DNA of 64,000 bases from Hormiphora californensis (GCA_020137815.1 CM035352.1:8920416-8984415), one strand, 5' to 3'. Positions 42,640-53,336 are shown, counted from the stretch's first letter. Made by a program: numbers and translations. The notes: generated from the letters alone by a model not told the origin.

Positions 42640-43900
42640 TCTCACAGAACCTGTTTCACCCGGTGAGTCGACCCGCAGCACTTGTGATACAGTAACCCTC
42701 CCCCCCCCCTTCCTAGCACCCTTTACACCAGTCAGATGTTTTTGTCACCCCCCCTTTTTTGCCGCCTTTTTATTAACTTCCATTTTCTTTTCCGGTTATT
42801 ACAATGCCCCTGAAGAGACTTATAGTAACAGAGTGTTCCGTCCAGAAGAAGCTGTCCACGTATCTTCGTGTAGAAACCGATGGAGGGACTTTTGTACGTT
42901 CTAAGATGGGGTTGAAGCATCGGTTAAGACCAAGGAGCAGAATACTTGCTGTAATTAAGGAGAGCTTCAAGGACTCCAGTGACCAGCACGCCTCCGGCCA
43001 GGATACCATCATGTGTTGCGTCGTGGTCGTTTCTATTCTATCGGAAATTCATTAACTCCTACATAACCTCATATAAACCACCCGACAGGTGTACCAAGAG
43101 CAATTCTTGCATTTTATCAGTGATTACATCTTTATTTTACATATTATTTATATCTTTTACATCTTTTATATCTTTTACATCTTTTTATCTGTTATATATT
43201 TTATATCTTTTATATTTGGCACTATCGGAAAGTCATAAGGTAATTCAATTATTTCGCTTCGTTTTAAATCTTGAGAGATTTACCATTTTGGGAGACACTG
43301 TCATATAATGGCAGGGGGGATAATTTCTTGCAGCGGGAGGGCGCAGAGAGGCATAACGGTACCTGCAGCCCCTGTTGACGATGGTGAGGCATCTAGCACC
43401 CTGAAATAAAACGGGAATACCCATCCAAGAGGATTATTTTCGAGATTGTAGGTTGGGTTTCTATATTCTGTTGATGATTCCAGATTTCCGAGGGTTTTAT
43501 GTAATTCTTGCAACATACGGGCGTCTCAACAAGGGTGGTGAATCAATATATGAGTATCCTCTCAGGTGGCCTCTCTACAGTGTAGACTATACCTAGATCC
43601 TATAGATATGAACTATTTGGTTGGATTTACACATTGGACTCTAGAGAGGACTGCCAAAAAGAATGGCAATCATGGATTTGCAGGGGATTGGGGGTACTTT
43701 AATAGACCCTGAATGCTGCACATCAAGTGAAGGAGACCCCAACAAATACCTCTACTATGTATGGCAGTACTTTTATCTTATTTATGTAATTTTATATCTT
43801 TTATATTTTTTGTACCTATTTCATCTTTTCTTTTACATCTACCAGCTCCCATTACTCCCATCACCACAATGATCCCCTTCTTCATCCCTAGATCAGCAAA
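42640..43900 (+). repeat. Duplicated coding module with 'MPLKRLIVT' exon, copy 2
   Basis: Repeats the block from CACCCGGTGAGTCGACCCGC (42658) through the exon at 42804-43055 and, after an inserted stretch with TTTTACATC repeats (43130-43225), the GGGAGGGCGCAGAGAGG and GATTGTAGGNTGGGTTTCT parts (43340-43490). The acceptor is TTTTCCGG instead of TTTTCAGG, so this exon could not be spliced as in copy 1. The exon is nearly identical for its first 70 codons and then diverges. Confidence 0.6.
43615..43757 (+). pseudogene. Alpha-kinase fragment, copy C
   Basis: Across one frameshift the segment reads FTHWTLERTAKKNG and then AIMDLQGIGGTLIDPECCTS. 'THW.LE' plus 'DLQGIGGTL.DPE' aligns to copies A and B but is clearly diverged. 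It ends shortly before the TTTTATATC array at 43775. Confidence 0.6.
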
Positions 43901-44169
43901 AGACATTCCCTGCAATAAATGGGGACATGTACACGGCTGCATATAGGACAGCACATCCTCAATAAAAACCAACACCTTCCAAGAAAGGACAAGGAACGCC
44001 ATCATCATTTTGTGGCATGTACAAACCCTCAACATCGGAGGTACATGTGGTACTCCTTTTCAAAAGCGTACGGATCCCAGAGGAACCAAAGAACGAGAAT
44101 GAGATATATATTAGTAGATATCTTTTCTTATACATCTTTTACATTTTCTATATTTTTATATTTGGATCT

Positions 44170-44690
44170 GTCACTGACAGACAACTCTATCGGAAAGTCA
44201 TTCACTCCTACATAACCTCATAAAACTAGGACACAGGCGTGAGTCATATATATCCACGTTTTGATTTTAGAAGACCGGGAGAGAACACAAAACTAAAAAA
44301 ACCACTTTCTTTGTTCTGTGCTCAAAACCTTCTTTGCCTTGTCTAACCAACAAAATCTCTGTGTTTTCTCTGACTCTATGGGAGGTGAAGTGGCTGCTGC
44401 ATCGGTGAAATGAAGTGTAAAAAAGGAGGAAGGGGGACATATAATAAAGCGGCAAAGATAGCGAGGTAGAACACCAAAGAGGTATTCCCCACCTATTTAG
44501 ATGAGAACTCAATCCTCAAGACTGAAAGACTGTGAAAAGAATTTAAATTATTGAATAGAATTGTATATTACTACTTTTTATTTTTACATCTTTTAACACC
44601 TTTTAAATCTTCTATATCTTTTATATTTAGATCTGCCAGTGACAGACAATTCACGTTCACTCCTCCTACCTCATCAAACTAGGAAACAGG
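44170..44690. other. Spacer, no gene recognised
   Basis: Only short ORFs on both strands, plus the sentence TCACTGACAGACAA that recurs at 44640 next to another TTTTAYATC array. Confidence 0.3.
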
Positions 44691-44869
44691 CAGTGGGGTA
44701 GCACCCCAACATCATATTATACCACAAGCAGTGCAGTGGGGTAGCACCCCAACATCATATTATACCAGTGGGGTAGCACCCCAACATCATATTATACCAC
44801 ATGCAGTGGGGTAGCACCCCAACATCATATTATACCAGTGCAGTGGGGTAGCACCCCAACATCATACCA
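44691..44869. repeat. Five tandem GGGGTAGCACCCC hairpin units
   Basis: CAGTGGGGTAGCACCCCAAC with ATCATATTATACCA repeats five times with spacers of varying length. Each unit carries the small palindrome GGGGT-AGC-ACCCC. Confidence 0.92.
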
Positions 44870-45860
44870 AAGGGTCATTGTCCCAAAGGCCACGTACGGA
44901 ACCATTGCTTGGAGCCACAAGTTAAAATCCCTCGATCGGAAACTAAACTAGATATCAGCTAACGCGGCCAACACAAGGACCCTCCTCACTGAACAGGCGC
45001 AACTCCCCTAGCTATACCATCAAATGAGGTGGAGGTGGATTCTATACCTCAGTGGATAGCCAGAGAAGCAGAAAAGGGATTAGCTGATATCAAGAAGAAG
45101 GGTTCTGTGAGAACATCTATGAGGTAGAAAACACCTGGAAGAGGGTACTACTAACACTATAAGGAGTAGGCAGGACGGCTCCTTTTATTAAAAAAAGATA
45201 AATAAAAATGAACAATAATGAACTTTGTAACGATGTAACTGGTGTATCTAAGTGTATCCAACTGTATCCAACTGTATCCTTATTGTAACAACAATTATTT
45301 AGTTTTAAAGACCAAGCATCTTTGTATCAACTTGTTTAATTGTCACCAGATTGTTAATAACCCGGAGAAGGAGGTCAAACTCTGTTTTATGGGAGGGGGG
45401 TGAATATGATCATCTCCACGCATACAATAGAGATTCAGCATAGTGATTAAGCATAGCGATTAATCCAACCCTAACCCCTAACTAAAACCAAACAATAACC
45501 TAGGGACTTGATATATACTTTGATTAAACGGGTGATAAGAAAGACCGCTGAGGCAAACCTCTTTGACCTTACTGACTACGCTAACAAGCAGACTAAAATT
45601 CCCAAGGTACCCAAAAGGCTAAAGAGTGAGATAAGGAAGGTTCCTGAGAACAGGAAGAATTTGAATTATTGATCGGAACTATTATTACTTATTGTCTTTA
45701 TATCTTTTATACCTTTTAAATCTCTACTTTTTACATCTTTTTATGTGAAATAGTAGCCTTATTATATATGGATATTGTATCCGCCTGTAAAATAGCAGAT
45801 CTGTTCTGTATAGGGGTTTATTATCCTCACCTAATATTACCTTATATAATTCCCTTGTAG
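44870..45860. other. Degenerate repeat-derived sequence
   Basis: Short peptides in broken frames (for example EARNLFDLTDYANKQTKIPK near 45540) hint at former coding, but no frame of useful length survives. TGTATCCAACTGTATCCAACTG at 45250 is a short tandem repeat. Confidence 0.3.
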
Positions 45861-46080
45861 TAAACACTGAACATGATCGTTCCTGAAGAAGTTACCTCAC
45901 AGGAGGAAGAGTCACTGCTAACCACCCAAACGATCCGCATAGTATCTACTGTTTTGTATTTTCTATTATCTTCATCTAAAATTACCTTGTAGTGAATACT
46001 GAACATGGAAATTGATCCAGCACAGGACGTCTCCCGCCAGGAGGAGGAGGTATTATCTGAACAATCAGCATTGTAGCAAA
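45840..46080 (+). pseudogene. 'SQEEE' first-exon module, copies 1 and 2
   Basis: Two consecutive segments start after a TTGTAGTGAA(C/T)ACTGAACATG context. Copy 1 (45873) reads MIVPEEVTSQEEESLLTTQT and copy 2 (46004) reads MEIDPAQDVSRQEEEVLSEQ. Both follow a 3' splice-like CCTTGTAG. They look like repeated first coding exons with acidic SQEEE cores. Function unknown. Confidence 0.5.
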
Positions 46081-46082
46081 TT

Positions 46083-46853
46083 GTAGCATTGTAGTGAATG
46101 TAGCATTGTAGCATTGTATCATTGTAGCATTGTAGTATTATATCATTGTAGTATTATATCATTGTAGTATTATATCATTGTAGTATTATATCATTGTAGT
46201 ATTATATCATTGTAGTATTAAATCATTGTAGTATTATAGCATTGTAGCATTATATCATTGTAGCATTGTAGCATTGTAGCATTATATCATTGTAGCATTG
46301 TAGTATTGTAGCATTGTAGCATTGTAGCATTGTAGTATTGTAGCATTGTAGCATTGTAGTATTATAGCATTGTAGTATTGTAGTATTATATCATTGTAGT
46401 ATTATATCATTGTAGTATTATATCATTGTAGTATTATAGCATTGTAGTATTATATCATTGTAGTATTATATCATTGTAGCATTGTATCATTGTAGCATTA
46501 TATCATTGTAGCATTGTAGTATTGTAGCATTGTAGTATTGTAGCATTGTAGCATTGTAGTATTGTAGCATTGTAGTATTATAGCATTGTAGTATTGTAGC
46601 ATTATATCATTATATCATTGTAGCATTGTAGTATTGTATCATTGTAGCATTATATCATTGTAGCATTGTAGCATTGTAGCATTGTATCATTGTAGCATTA
46701 TATCATTGTAGCATTGTAGTATTGTAGTATTGTAGCATTGTAGTATTGTAGCATTGTAGTATTGTAGTATTGTAGCATTGTAGTATTATAGCATTGTAGT
46801 ATTGTAGCATTATATCATTGTAGCATTGTATCATTGTATCATTGTAGCATTGT
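46083..46853. repeat. Large 8 bp minisatellite (ATTGTAGC / ATTGTAGT / ATTATATC)
   Basis: About 95 consecutive 8-mers of three main types in irregular order span about 770 bp. Minus-strand frames read as LQCYNTTI repeats but reflect only the 24 bp (3 x 8) coding period. It separates 'SQEEE' copies 2 and 3. Confidence 0.97.
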
Positions 46854-46862
46854 AGTGAAACC

Positions 46863-47300
46863 ATGGCGATTGATCCCGGTACTGAGGATACCGTCACATT
46901 GTCACAAGAAGAGGAGGTTCTGTTGTCCACGTAGTCCACTTGTGGATGGCGAAGCCCAATCATCCCATCTTGTTCAAAGCACGAATGACTCCAAAGGATA
47001 GAGCAAACTTTATATCTTTTATACTTTTTACATCTTTATTTTTTACATCTCTTATATCTTTTGCACCTTTTATATATTTTATACCTTTTAAATCTTTTTA
47101 CATCTTTTTATGTGAAATAGTAGCCCTATTATATTTGGATATTGTATCCGCCTGTAAAATAGCAAATCTGTTCTGTATAGGGGTTTATTATCCTCACCTA
47201 ATATTACCTTATATATTCCCTTGTAGTGAACACTGAACATTGTTCCAGAAGAAGAAGTTACCTCACAGGAGGAAGAATCGCTGCTGACCACCCAAACGAT
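46863..47300 (+). pseudogene. 'SQEEE' module, copies 3 and 4
   Basis: Copy 3 (46863) reads MAIDPGTEDTVTLSQEEEVL. Copy 4 (about 47235-47300) has lost its ATG (GAACATTGTTCCAG) but keeps EEEVTSQEEESLLTTQT. Between them are a TTTTAYATC array and the phrase GGATATTGTATCCGCCTGTA, which also precedes copies 1 and 5. Confidence 0.5.
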
Positions 47301-47980
47301 CCACATAGTATCTACTACTGCTGAGAAGGGAAGCCAATTCTTCCCAGTGGATAAAGAGAAAATCAGAACAGCTGATGGGCCAGCAAATCCCCCGTGGATA
47401 AGTACAGTGTCATAGATAGCCCACACATGTTGGCATTGTCAACGGAATAAATTAAAATACATGGTAATCCGAGACACCTGGTAGTGCCATTCTCTTCGCC
47501 TGATTCGTCTCTCCAAGGCTAGGACTCCCGGCTCCACTTGCAGTTGACGCCTCGGACCGGCTCCTCTTTCGATCTTTCAGGAGGGTTGTCATATCTCGGC
47601 CAGGGCTGACTGACACCTTCAGGTTGATAGCTCGCCGTCCTACAATTAATGTCCATGCGAGGGTTAGTTTAAGCAAGCCTCCTCATAAGCACCCTCTGAG
47701 AAGCATGTAGGAGGGTTAGCCGATGACATTTGTCAAAAATTCTTATATTGGTTCGCGGGCTTCGTTTTGCCGCGCTTCGCGCGGCCAGTGTAGGGGTGGC
47801 CGCGTCACCAAATATTTTATATATCTTTTATATCTTTTACATCTTTATTTTTTACATCTTTTTATGTGAAATTGTAGCCCTATTATATTTGGATATTGTA
47901 TCCGCCTGTAAAATAGCAGATCTGTTCTGTATAGGGGTTTATTATCCTCACCTAATATTACCTTATATATTCCCTTGTAG
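47301..47980. other. Spacer with repeated module 5' part
   Basis: From 47830 to 47980 the interval repeats the upstream part of the SQEEE module (TTATGTGAAATTGTAGCCCT to CCTTATATATTCCCTTGTAG). The rest (47450-47780) has no recognised feature. Confidence 0.35.
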
Positions 47981-47992
47981 TGAACACTGAAC

Positions 47993-49401
47993 ATGATCGT
48001 TCCAGCAAGAAGAAGTTACCTCACAGGAGGAAGAGTCACTGCTAACCACTCAAACGATCCGCATCATTACTACTGCAGAGAAGGGAAGCCAATCCTTCCC
48101 AGTGGAGAAGAAGAGAAAATCAGAACAGCTGATGTGAGACAGTACATTGAGTACCACCTCGACCTCTTGAAAAGCAAGAGGAGAATGTACCTAACCGACT
48201 TCAGGTCCAGAGTGATCAAATCACTCATAGCATACCTGACACGACCGGGTTTTCGTAATTTTAGCACTAGAGTCCGCTTACCCCCATACCCCTCTTCGTC
48301 CTTTTTAATCACCCTAATTAATATTCTTTTTCTTCTCAGCCATCTGTGGTGAGGGTCGCACCCACTGTCAACCAAAGTGATCATCCTCAAGGCCATCCTC
48401 AGGCACCGGCAGAGACAGAGGTGGTGGCAGATGCACAGCAGGCGGGCGAGGAGGTGACACAGGAACAGCAGGCGGGCGAGGAGGTGGCGCGGAAACAGCA
48501 GGCGGGCGAGGAGGTGGCACGGAAACAGGAGGCAGGCGAGGAGGTGACACAGGAACAGCAGGCGGGCGAGGAGGTGGCGCGGAAACAGCAGGCGGGCGAG
48601 GTGGCGCAGAAACAGCAGGCGGGCGAGGAGGTGGCGCGGAAACAGGAGGCGGGCGAGGAGGTGGCGCGGAAACAGGAGGCGGGCGAGGAGGTGACACAGG
48701 AACAGCAGGCGGGCGAGGAGGTGGCGCAGAAACAGCAGGCGGGCGAGGAGGTGACACAGGAACAGGAGGCGGGCGAGGAGGTGACACAGGAACAGCAGGC
48801 GGGCGAGGAGGTGGCGCAGAAACAGGAGGCGGGCGAGGAGGTGACACAGGAACAGCAGGCGGGCGAGGAGGTGGCGCGGAAACAGGAGGCGGGCGAGGAG
48901 GTGGCGCGGAAACAGGAGGCGGGCGAGGAGGAGGCGCAGGCTCAGGAGGCGGCAGCAGTAGGGCGGGCGGCGGAGCAGCGGGCATGGGGGGATGAATCGG
49001 ATGGGTGGGGCAGCTGGGCAGACGATGATAGCGACGTGGAAGAGGGACGAGATGGCCTGGAGGCGGAGGGGGAGGCGGGGGTACCAGAGGAAACAGAGTA
49101 CGAATGGGGCAATTACAGAGGACGGAGGCGAGATGCGGACAATGAGGAGTGGCGGCGCTTCATGTGCCAGCGCTGGTATGGCCGGATACAAAGAGAGACA
49201 GGAGCTGGCGATCGCGTTGATAATGCATGTGAAAGGGAGGATTGGGCCGCCCTGGCCAGAGCCGTTTTCGGCTACTATGGGATGATAGTACCAGAGCAGC
49301 AGCAGTACATATACTGTAAGGCGTGTGGGTATTTTGGCCACATCGCAGCGATCTGTGGAAGGTATACCAGATACCTTGGCCGAGATCTGCCACGCCAATA
49401 A
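47993..49401 (+). CDS. Gag-like protein with 10-residue Glu/Gln repeats and CCHC zinc knuckle (two frames, possibly spliced)
   Basis: An upstream frame (47993-48352) begins with a variant of the SQEEE module and contains VRQYIEYHLDLLKSKRRMYL. A second frame (48346-49401) follows a good acceptor (TCTTTTTCTTCTCAG at 48340). It encodes about 18 repeats of roughly ten residues (EQQAGEEVTQ, KQEAGEEVAR), an acidic Trp/Asp/Glu stretch, and at the C-terminus YCKACGYFGHIAAIC, a CX2CX4HX4C zinc knuckle typical of retroelement gag nucleocapsids. An 87 bp intron with an uncertain donor could join the two. This is the only long undamaged frame in the 22-60 kb region. Its repeat region is a 30 bp minisatellite, so length may vary. 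Confidence 0.55.
48437..48940. repeat. 30 bp coding minisatellite (CAGGCGGGCGAGGAGGTGRC)
   Basis: About 17 units of 27-30 bp with core CAGGCGGGCGAGGAGGTG. Open in several frames, including a long minus-strand one (PPRPPPVSA / HLLARLLF repeats) that I treat as a by-product. Confidence 0.9.
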
Positions 49402-49599
49402 TTTTAACGACATGTTTATTTTTATTTTGAAATGAAATTTTTATAAAACTTCAAGCAAAAATATTTCACTTGACTAAAAAAACACTTGGCCGTAGAGGAC
49501 AATGTACCTAACCGACTAAAGTGAGCGACTCCAATTTCCTATTTGAGGCCTAAAATCTCCTTCCCGCCCATAACTATTGATAAAGTACTTTCGGAACGA

Positions 49600-49860
49600 T
49601 ACAACAAGTCACGCTGTTATGCTAGCAACGTCAGGGGACACAGTGCAAAAAATGACCAAACGAATGAGTAACTTGCCAACGATGTCGCGACCAACGTTGT
49701 TATAATGGTCGGTACCAATGATCTCCAGAGGCGGTTCGAGCGTCATGTATTTGTTATTTCTTATCGAAAGTTGATATCGGAAATAAGGAAAACTTGGCAA
49801 GCACAGGATTCAAGGATATTTTGTTGTCTAATCCCATACCGATATTGATTTGAGTAAGTC
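49600..49860 (+). pseudogene. SGNH-hydrolase-like fragment
   Basis: The frame from about 49685 reads VATNVVIMVGTNDLQRRFE, SYRKLISEIRKTW and RIFCCLIPYRY. 'GTND' is block III of SGNH/GDSL hydrolases, and the 'LI.EI........I....IP' continuation is typical. Such domains occur in ORF1 of some CR1/L2-like LINEs as well as in host esterases. Upstream, GDTVQKMTKRM appears in a different frame. Broken and partial. Confidence 0.5.
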
Positions 49861-50026
49861 TCGCTTTCAAAGTAACTCGATATTTGTAGTAATTAAATGA
49901 ATTTTAAATTTACAATAATTGTGTCTTAAAGTGAGAGAGAACAGCAGGGATTTTCACAAAAAGTTATCTGGATACTCCTTGATGGCTAACTAAAACTTTA
50001 GCGAAAACCGCATGTCTCTAGCATGT

Positions 50027-50165
50027 TTTTGAAAATCGAGCTAACACATGCGAGACGCACCATTATGGGCCTATAATGGGCGTAAATTCATATTGTACAT
50101 GCAGTTACGCCCATTATGGGCCCATTATGGTGCGTCTCGCATGTGTTAGATCAATTTTCGAAAAC
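50027..50165. repeat. Palindromic MITE-like element, about 135 bp
   Basis: TTTTTGAAAATCGAGCTAAC at the left mirrors GTTAGATCAATTTTCGAAAA at the right, with ACACATGCGAGACGCACCAT and ATTATGGGCC blocks pairing inside. Loop near 50092 (TTCATATTGTACATG). Confidence 0.85.
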
Positions 50166-50377
50166 CGCGATGGATGTAACATCAAGTCTGTGTACGATGC
50201 GAAAGCATATATAGCAGGGTCAATACTACGTACTTCCTGCGTGAGGGAAAAGAGAGAGAGATGCAGTGCCCTGCCAAGAAAGCTGGCACAAAGCACCAGA
50301 GCGAGGGTCCTCGAAGTATGTGTTGATTAGGATGGAGAGGCTCAGGCTCTCAAAAAATATCCAACCCTTCGTCGGGA

Positions 50378-51643
50378 TCCCCAGCCAGGGCTGGCTCCAG
50401 GGGGGTGATGCGGGGGGTGCACAGTGTGCTATTTTTCCCAACTCATAAATCAAATCCAATTTTCACAAAGTTTACCCCTAGAATGAGTTCCTACGATCAT
50501 TCTAAAACATTTGGTAAAAAAATTTTAGTCCTACCCTGGCCCAATTACGTGGGCCGATGTATGCCCATATATGGGCATATTCATATCAAAAAATGTTTTT
50601 TGGGGCGTTATTTCGAAAAAAACCACACATATGAATCGCCTCATGAGAACCAGTACAACCATTATTTCCAGTCTGCACCTTCAGAACTCTATTTTATAAT
50701 GAAAAATTTTTTTTTTTCATCTTTTTTTCTTGCACATTTTCCTACTTTGCAGTATTAGTTGAGACGAATTTCAACTTTTTGAGATTTTATTTGTCGGAAA
50801 CCAAATTCCGGTTGTAACCGACTACTTTTGACCTGCTGAACACGATCCCGTTCATGAAAAAGCTCTCAAAATTGAAGAAAATGGCCAAAATGAACATTTT
50901 TAGTCAAAAATGAACATTTTTGGTCCAAAATGAACATTTTCAGGTCAAAAATGACCTTTGGCTAACTTTCATGATACACATCCATTCTGATCGGTATCAA
51001 ACCGCTGAACACGACCCTGACCATAAAAAGTTGATATCAAGAACATGCCAAACACTGGTGTAAAACACACATATTTTCCTTTTTTCGGTAAAAAAAGTAA
51101 ACTTTTTTAATCGCCTGGCCCACGTAATTGACATACACTATCCCAATTCCGTTTTCAGGATGTAGTAGACAATTGTCCATAGTTTCATATCTACCCTTAA
51201 CCTTTTGGCCAAGTCGACAAAATTTTCACTTAGCACACCCCCCCAAAAATTCTTGGCAGCGAAGCTGCTAAGACTGTCTGAGACCATTTGGATTGGGAAA
51301 CCACCCCAAAAAAACAAAATTTTCAGTAAAATTTTTGACTGATCACAACCTAATTTAAATCACATAGTGAACATCACTGAGTGAGAAAGAGAGAGCATTG
51401 TAGCATTCGTAATTCTAGAAAGTAGACGTCACAAATGATAAAAAACCCTAAAATTTGCTTGATTTAGTTAAAAAATTTCCGGGGGCCTCGCCCCCTGGAC
51501 CCCCGGTTGGGGAGCTAGGCCCCCCAAACCCCCCCTGGGCGGAGCTCCCTATGCGCCCCTCGGGCGCTCCGGTCGCAAATGCTACTATCCACTGCACCCC
51601 CCCCCCCCAGAAATATCGGGCTGGAGCCAGCCCTGTCCCCAGC
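50378..51643. mobile_element. hAT-like element (1250 bp) with 8 bp duplication
   Basis: Element 50386-51635 begins CAGGGCTGGCTCCAG and ends with the exact complement CTGGAGCCAGCCCTG. TCCCCAGC flanks both sides (50378-50385, 51636-51643). The right subterminal part is the GGCCTCGCCCCCTGGACCCC type GC-rich stretch. No transposase frame is present. Confidence 0.95.
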
Positions 51644-52125
51644 GTATTCAGTACCGGACCCCGAAACAATTAAGCACCTGCGAAATGCCAGCCAGTTTTA
51701 CAAAGAGCAGAAGCAGATGGAAGCACAAGCCACCGCCCAAGCAGTAAGAGTAAGAGAGCTGCTAGGCGACCGTGGCGATGATATTGAGTTGCCTCGACTT
51801 GAACAAACCGGATAAACTATTACATAATATTTTAATTCAAGGCCGCCCCCCCCCCCCTGTTTTTATATGGGTGAAAGAGCCTATTTATTTATGGAGTCCG
51901 GCATTACCGGATTATATCCCTGATGTGCTGCCTCGCTTTACGAACGGCTGTTTCCCACGTGAAGAGAATGAGTCAATATCCTGTCAGGAGCAACCTCCAT
52001 TAATACGAGGCCGTGTGTCACACTGGAGGACTCTTCCTTCCACCAAGATAGGAAAGAGCATCAAAGATCCACCAAGATATGTTAACCGGGTTTTGCCACT
52101 GGGTTCACGAGATATTGTGTAAAAA
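51644..52125 (+). pseudogene. Degenerate ORFs downstream of the hAT insertion
   Basis: A helical peptide (ETIKHLRNASQFYKEQKQME) runs to 51815, and a frame to 52122 ends KSIKDPPRYVNRVLPLGSR. The reading frame can be carried back across the hAT element using the single TSD copy, suggesting the element interrupted a coding module. Product unknown. Confidence 0.35.
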
Positions 52126-52469
52126 GTACATTGTACTAGATATCCAAGGAATCGGTTGATCGATCCAATACTTATACTTCAACTTATTATTCACTTATTT
52201 GTTAACAATGAACGAGTTTAATATCACAACATAATTCATATTGAGGGACCAATCCCAGATATATGTGATAGTGGATGATGAAGATTGGCAGTGGCGGGAA
52301 TAATTCAACGAACAGAACTTTAGTCACGTGCTTGTTAGAGGAAAGAAACTAAGAAAGGCTGGTATACACAGTATCACATTCTCACGTGCAGATCAGGCAC
52401 TTGATTTATGTAACAAGTTTCGCTTAAAGATACCACGAGGTCACAAGGACACCACGAAAAAGCTTACTT

Positions 52470-52973
52470 CTCTATTATAAGTTGGAGTTGAACGTCGTCG
52501 AAGTCGTTCGTTCAGTGCGTTTCTACGCGACTTATCACCTTTCTTTCGTTCCCCAGAAAGGTGATAAGTTTCTGCTGCGTACAGCTGGTAAGCAAATAAT
52601 TAGTTTATTATTAGTATATGAGATCGCAGATTGCAGATAGCACATATCATCTAACTGACAACTGTGTTATATCCATGAGTGTAAAATTTCGACTGATTCT
52701 ATTCACACGCCCACCTCCAAATTTTTACACTTACTAGCGCACCCACCGGGTGCGCCTCAAGGATTGGTGTATTCACCCTTTAACACAAATTTTTACTGTT
52801 GCCATGAAGACTGAGTCGCTAAAATGTGTTTTAAAATAACCACAAACTCCCAAAAGTGTAAATAAAAACTTTACAGCTTTGGTCACACATATGTTTTTAT
52901 GAAGGAGCACTGTCGCGTAGAAACGCACTGAACGAACGACTTCGACGACGTTCATCTCCAAATTATAATAGAG
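52470..52973. mobile_element. Inverted-repeat element (504 bp) with about 60 bp terminal repeats
   Basis: CTCTATTATAAGTTGGAGTT with GAACGTCGTCGAAGTCGTTC at the left is mirrored at the right (TCGACGACGTTCATCTCC, AATTATAATAGAG). The element also contains the hairpin TTATCACCTTTC/GAAAGGTGATAA at about 52528-52569. The left terminal 60 bases match with two or three changes. Target duplication unclear. Confidence 0.85.
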
Positions 52974-53065
52974 ATAATAACTTATTTGTTAACACTGAGT
53001 CACGATACAATTCATATTGACCAACCCCAGATTTTCATGAGCGGCACCCCATGCTTAACACAATA

Positions 53066-53336
53066 AAGTCCGATTTTTAATAATGCGAACCGGGGGTGCG
53101 CAAAAAACTTTCCCACGCACCGTGGGAAAGTTTTTTCCGTTTTGTTTCGATCATATCTCTGGCTCCTGATAAGATAAAGACATTATCTTGGTTGCATTGA
53201 AAAGGTCTTAAAATTATCTTTCCGATACTTCCGGGATCAAGTCTTAAGGTTGTCAGGAACAAAATTTAGCACGTGCAAATAGAATTAAGTGGAATTAAGT
53301 GCGCGCCCCCCGTTCACATTATTAAAAATCGGACTT
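53066..53336. mobile_element. 271 bp inverted-repeat element with TA duplication
   Basis: AAGTCCGATTTTTAATAATG at the left and its complement at the right, flanked by TA. Inside are CCCACGCACCGTGGGAAAGT hairpin sequences and GGCTCCTGATAAGATAAAGA, a version of the terminal motif of the 11278 family. Confidence 0.8.

Larger units (their letters stand above)
41880..47870. repeat. Dispersed TTTTAYATC arrays (nine loci)
   Basis: Short arrays of TTTTATATC / TTTTACATC occur at about 41885-41950, 42480-42565, 43130-43220, 43775-43840, 44110-44165, 44570-44640, 45690-45745, 47010-47110 and 47810-47870, all in the same orientation. Several follow the end of a coding fragment, suggesting they belong to one repeat family rather than arising independently. 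Confidence 0.75.

Noticed and set aside
44691-44869. CRISPR-like array appearance
   Set aside because: Direct repeats with irregular, related spacers in animal DNA; no cas genes. A tandem repeat is the simpler reading. The same applies to the 36 bp array at 57668.
46703-46963. ORF of LQCYNTTI repeats
   Set aside because: 8 bp minisatellite read in frame; no independent support.
48070-49413. 447-codon minus-strand ORF opposite the gag-like gene
   Set aside because: It is the antisense of the 30 bp coding minisatellite (repeats of HLLARLLF) and has no recognisable domain. The plus strand has the zinc knuckle and a splice acceptor.
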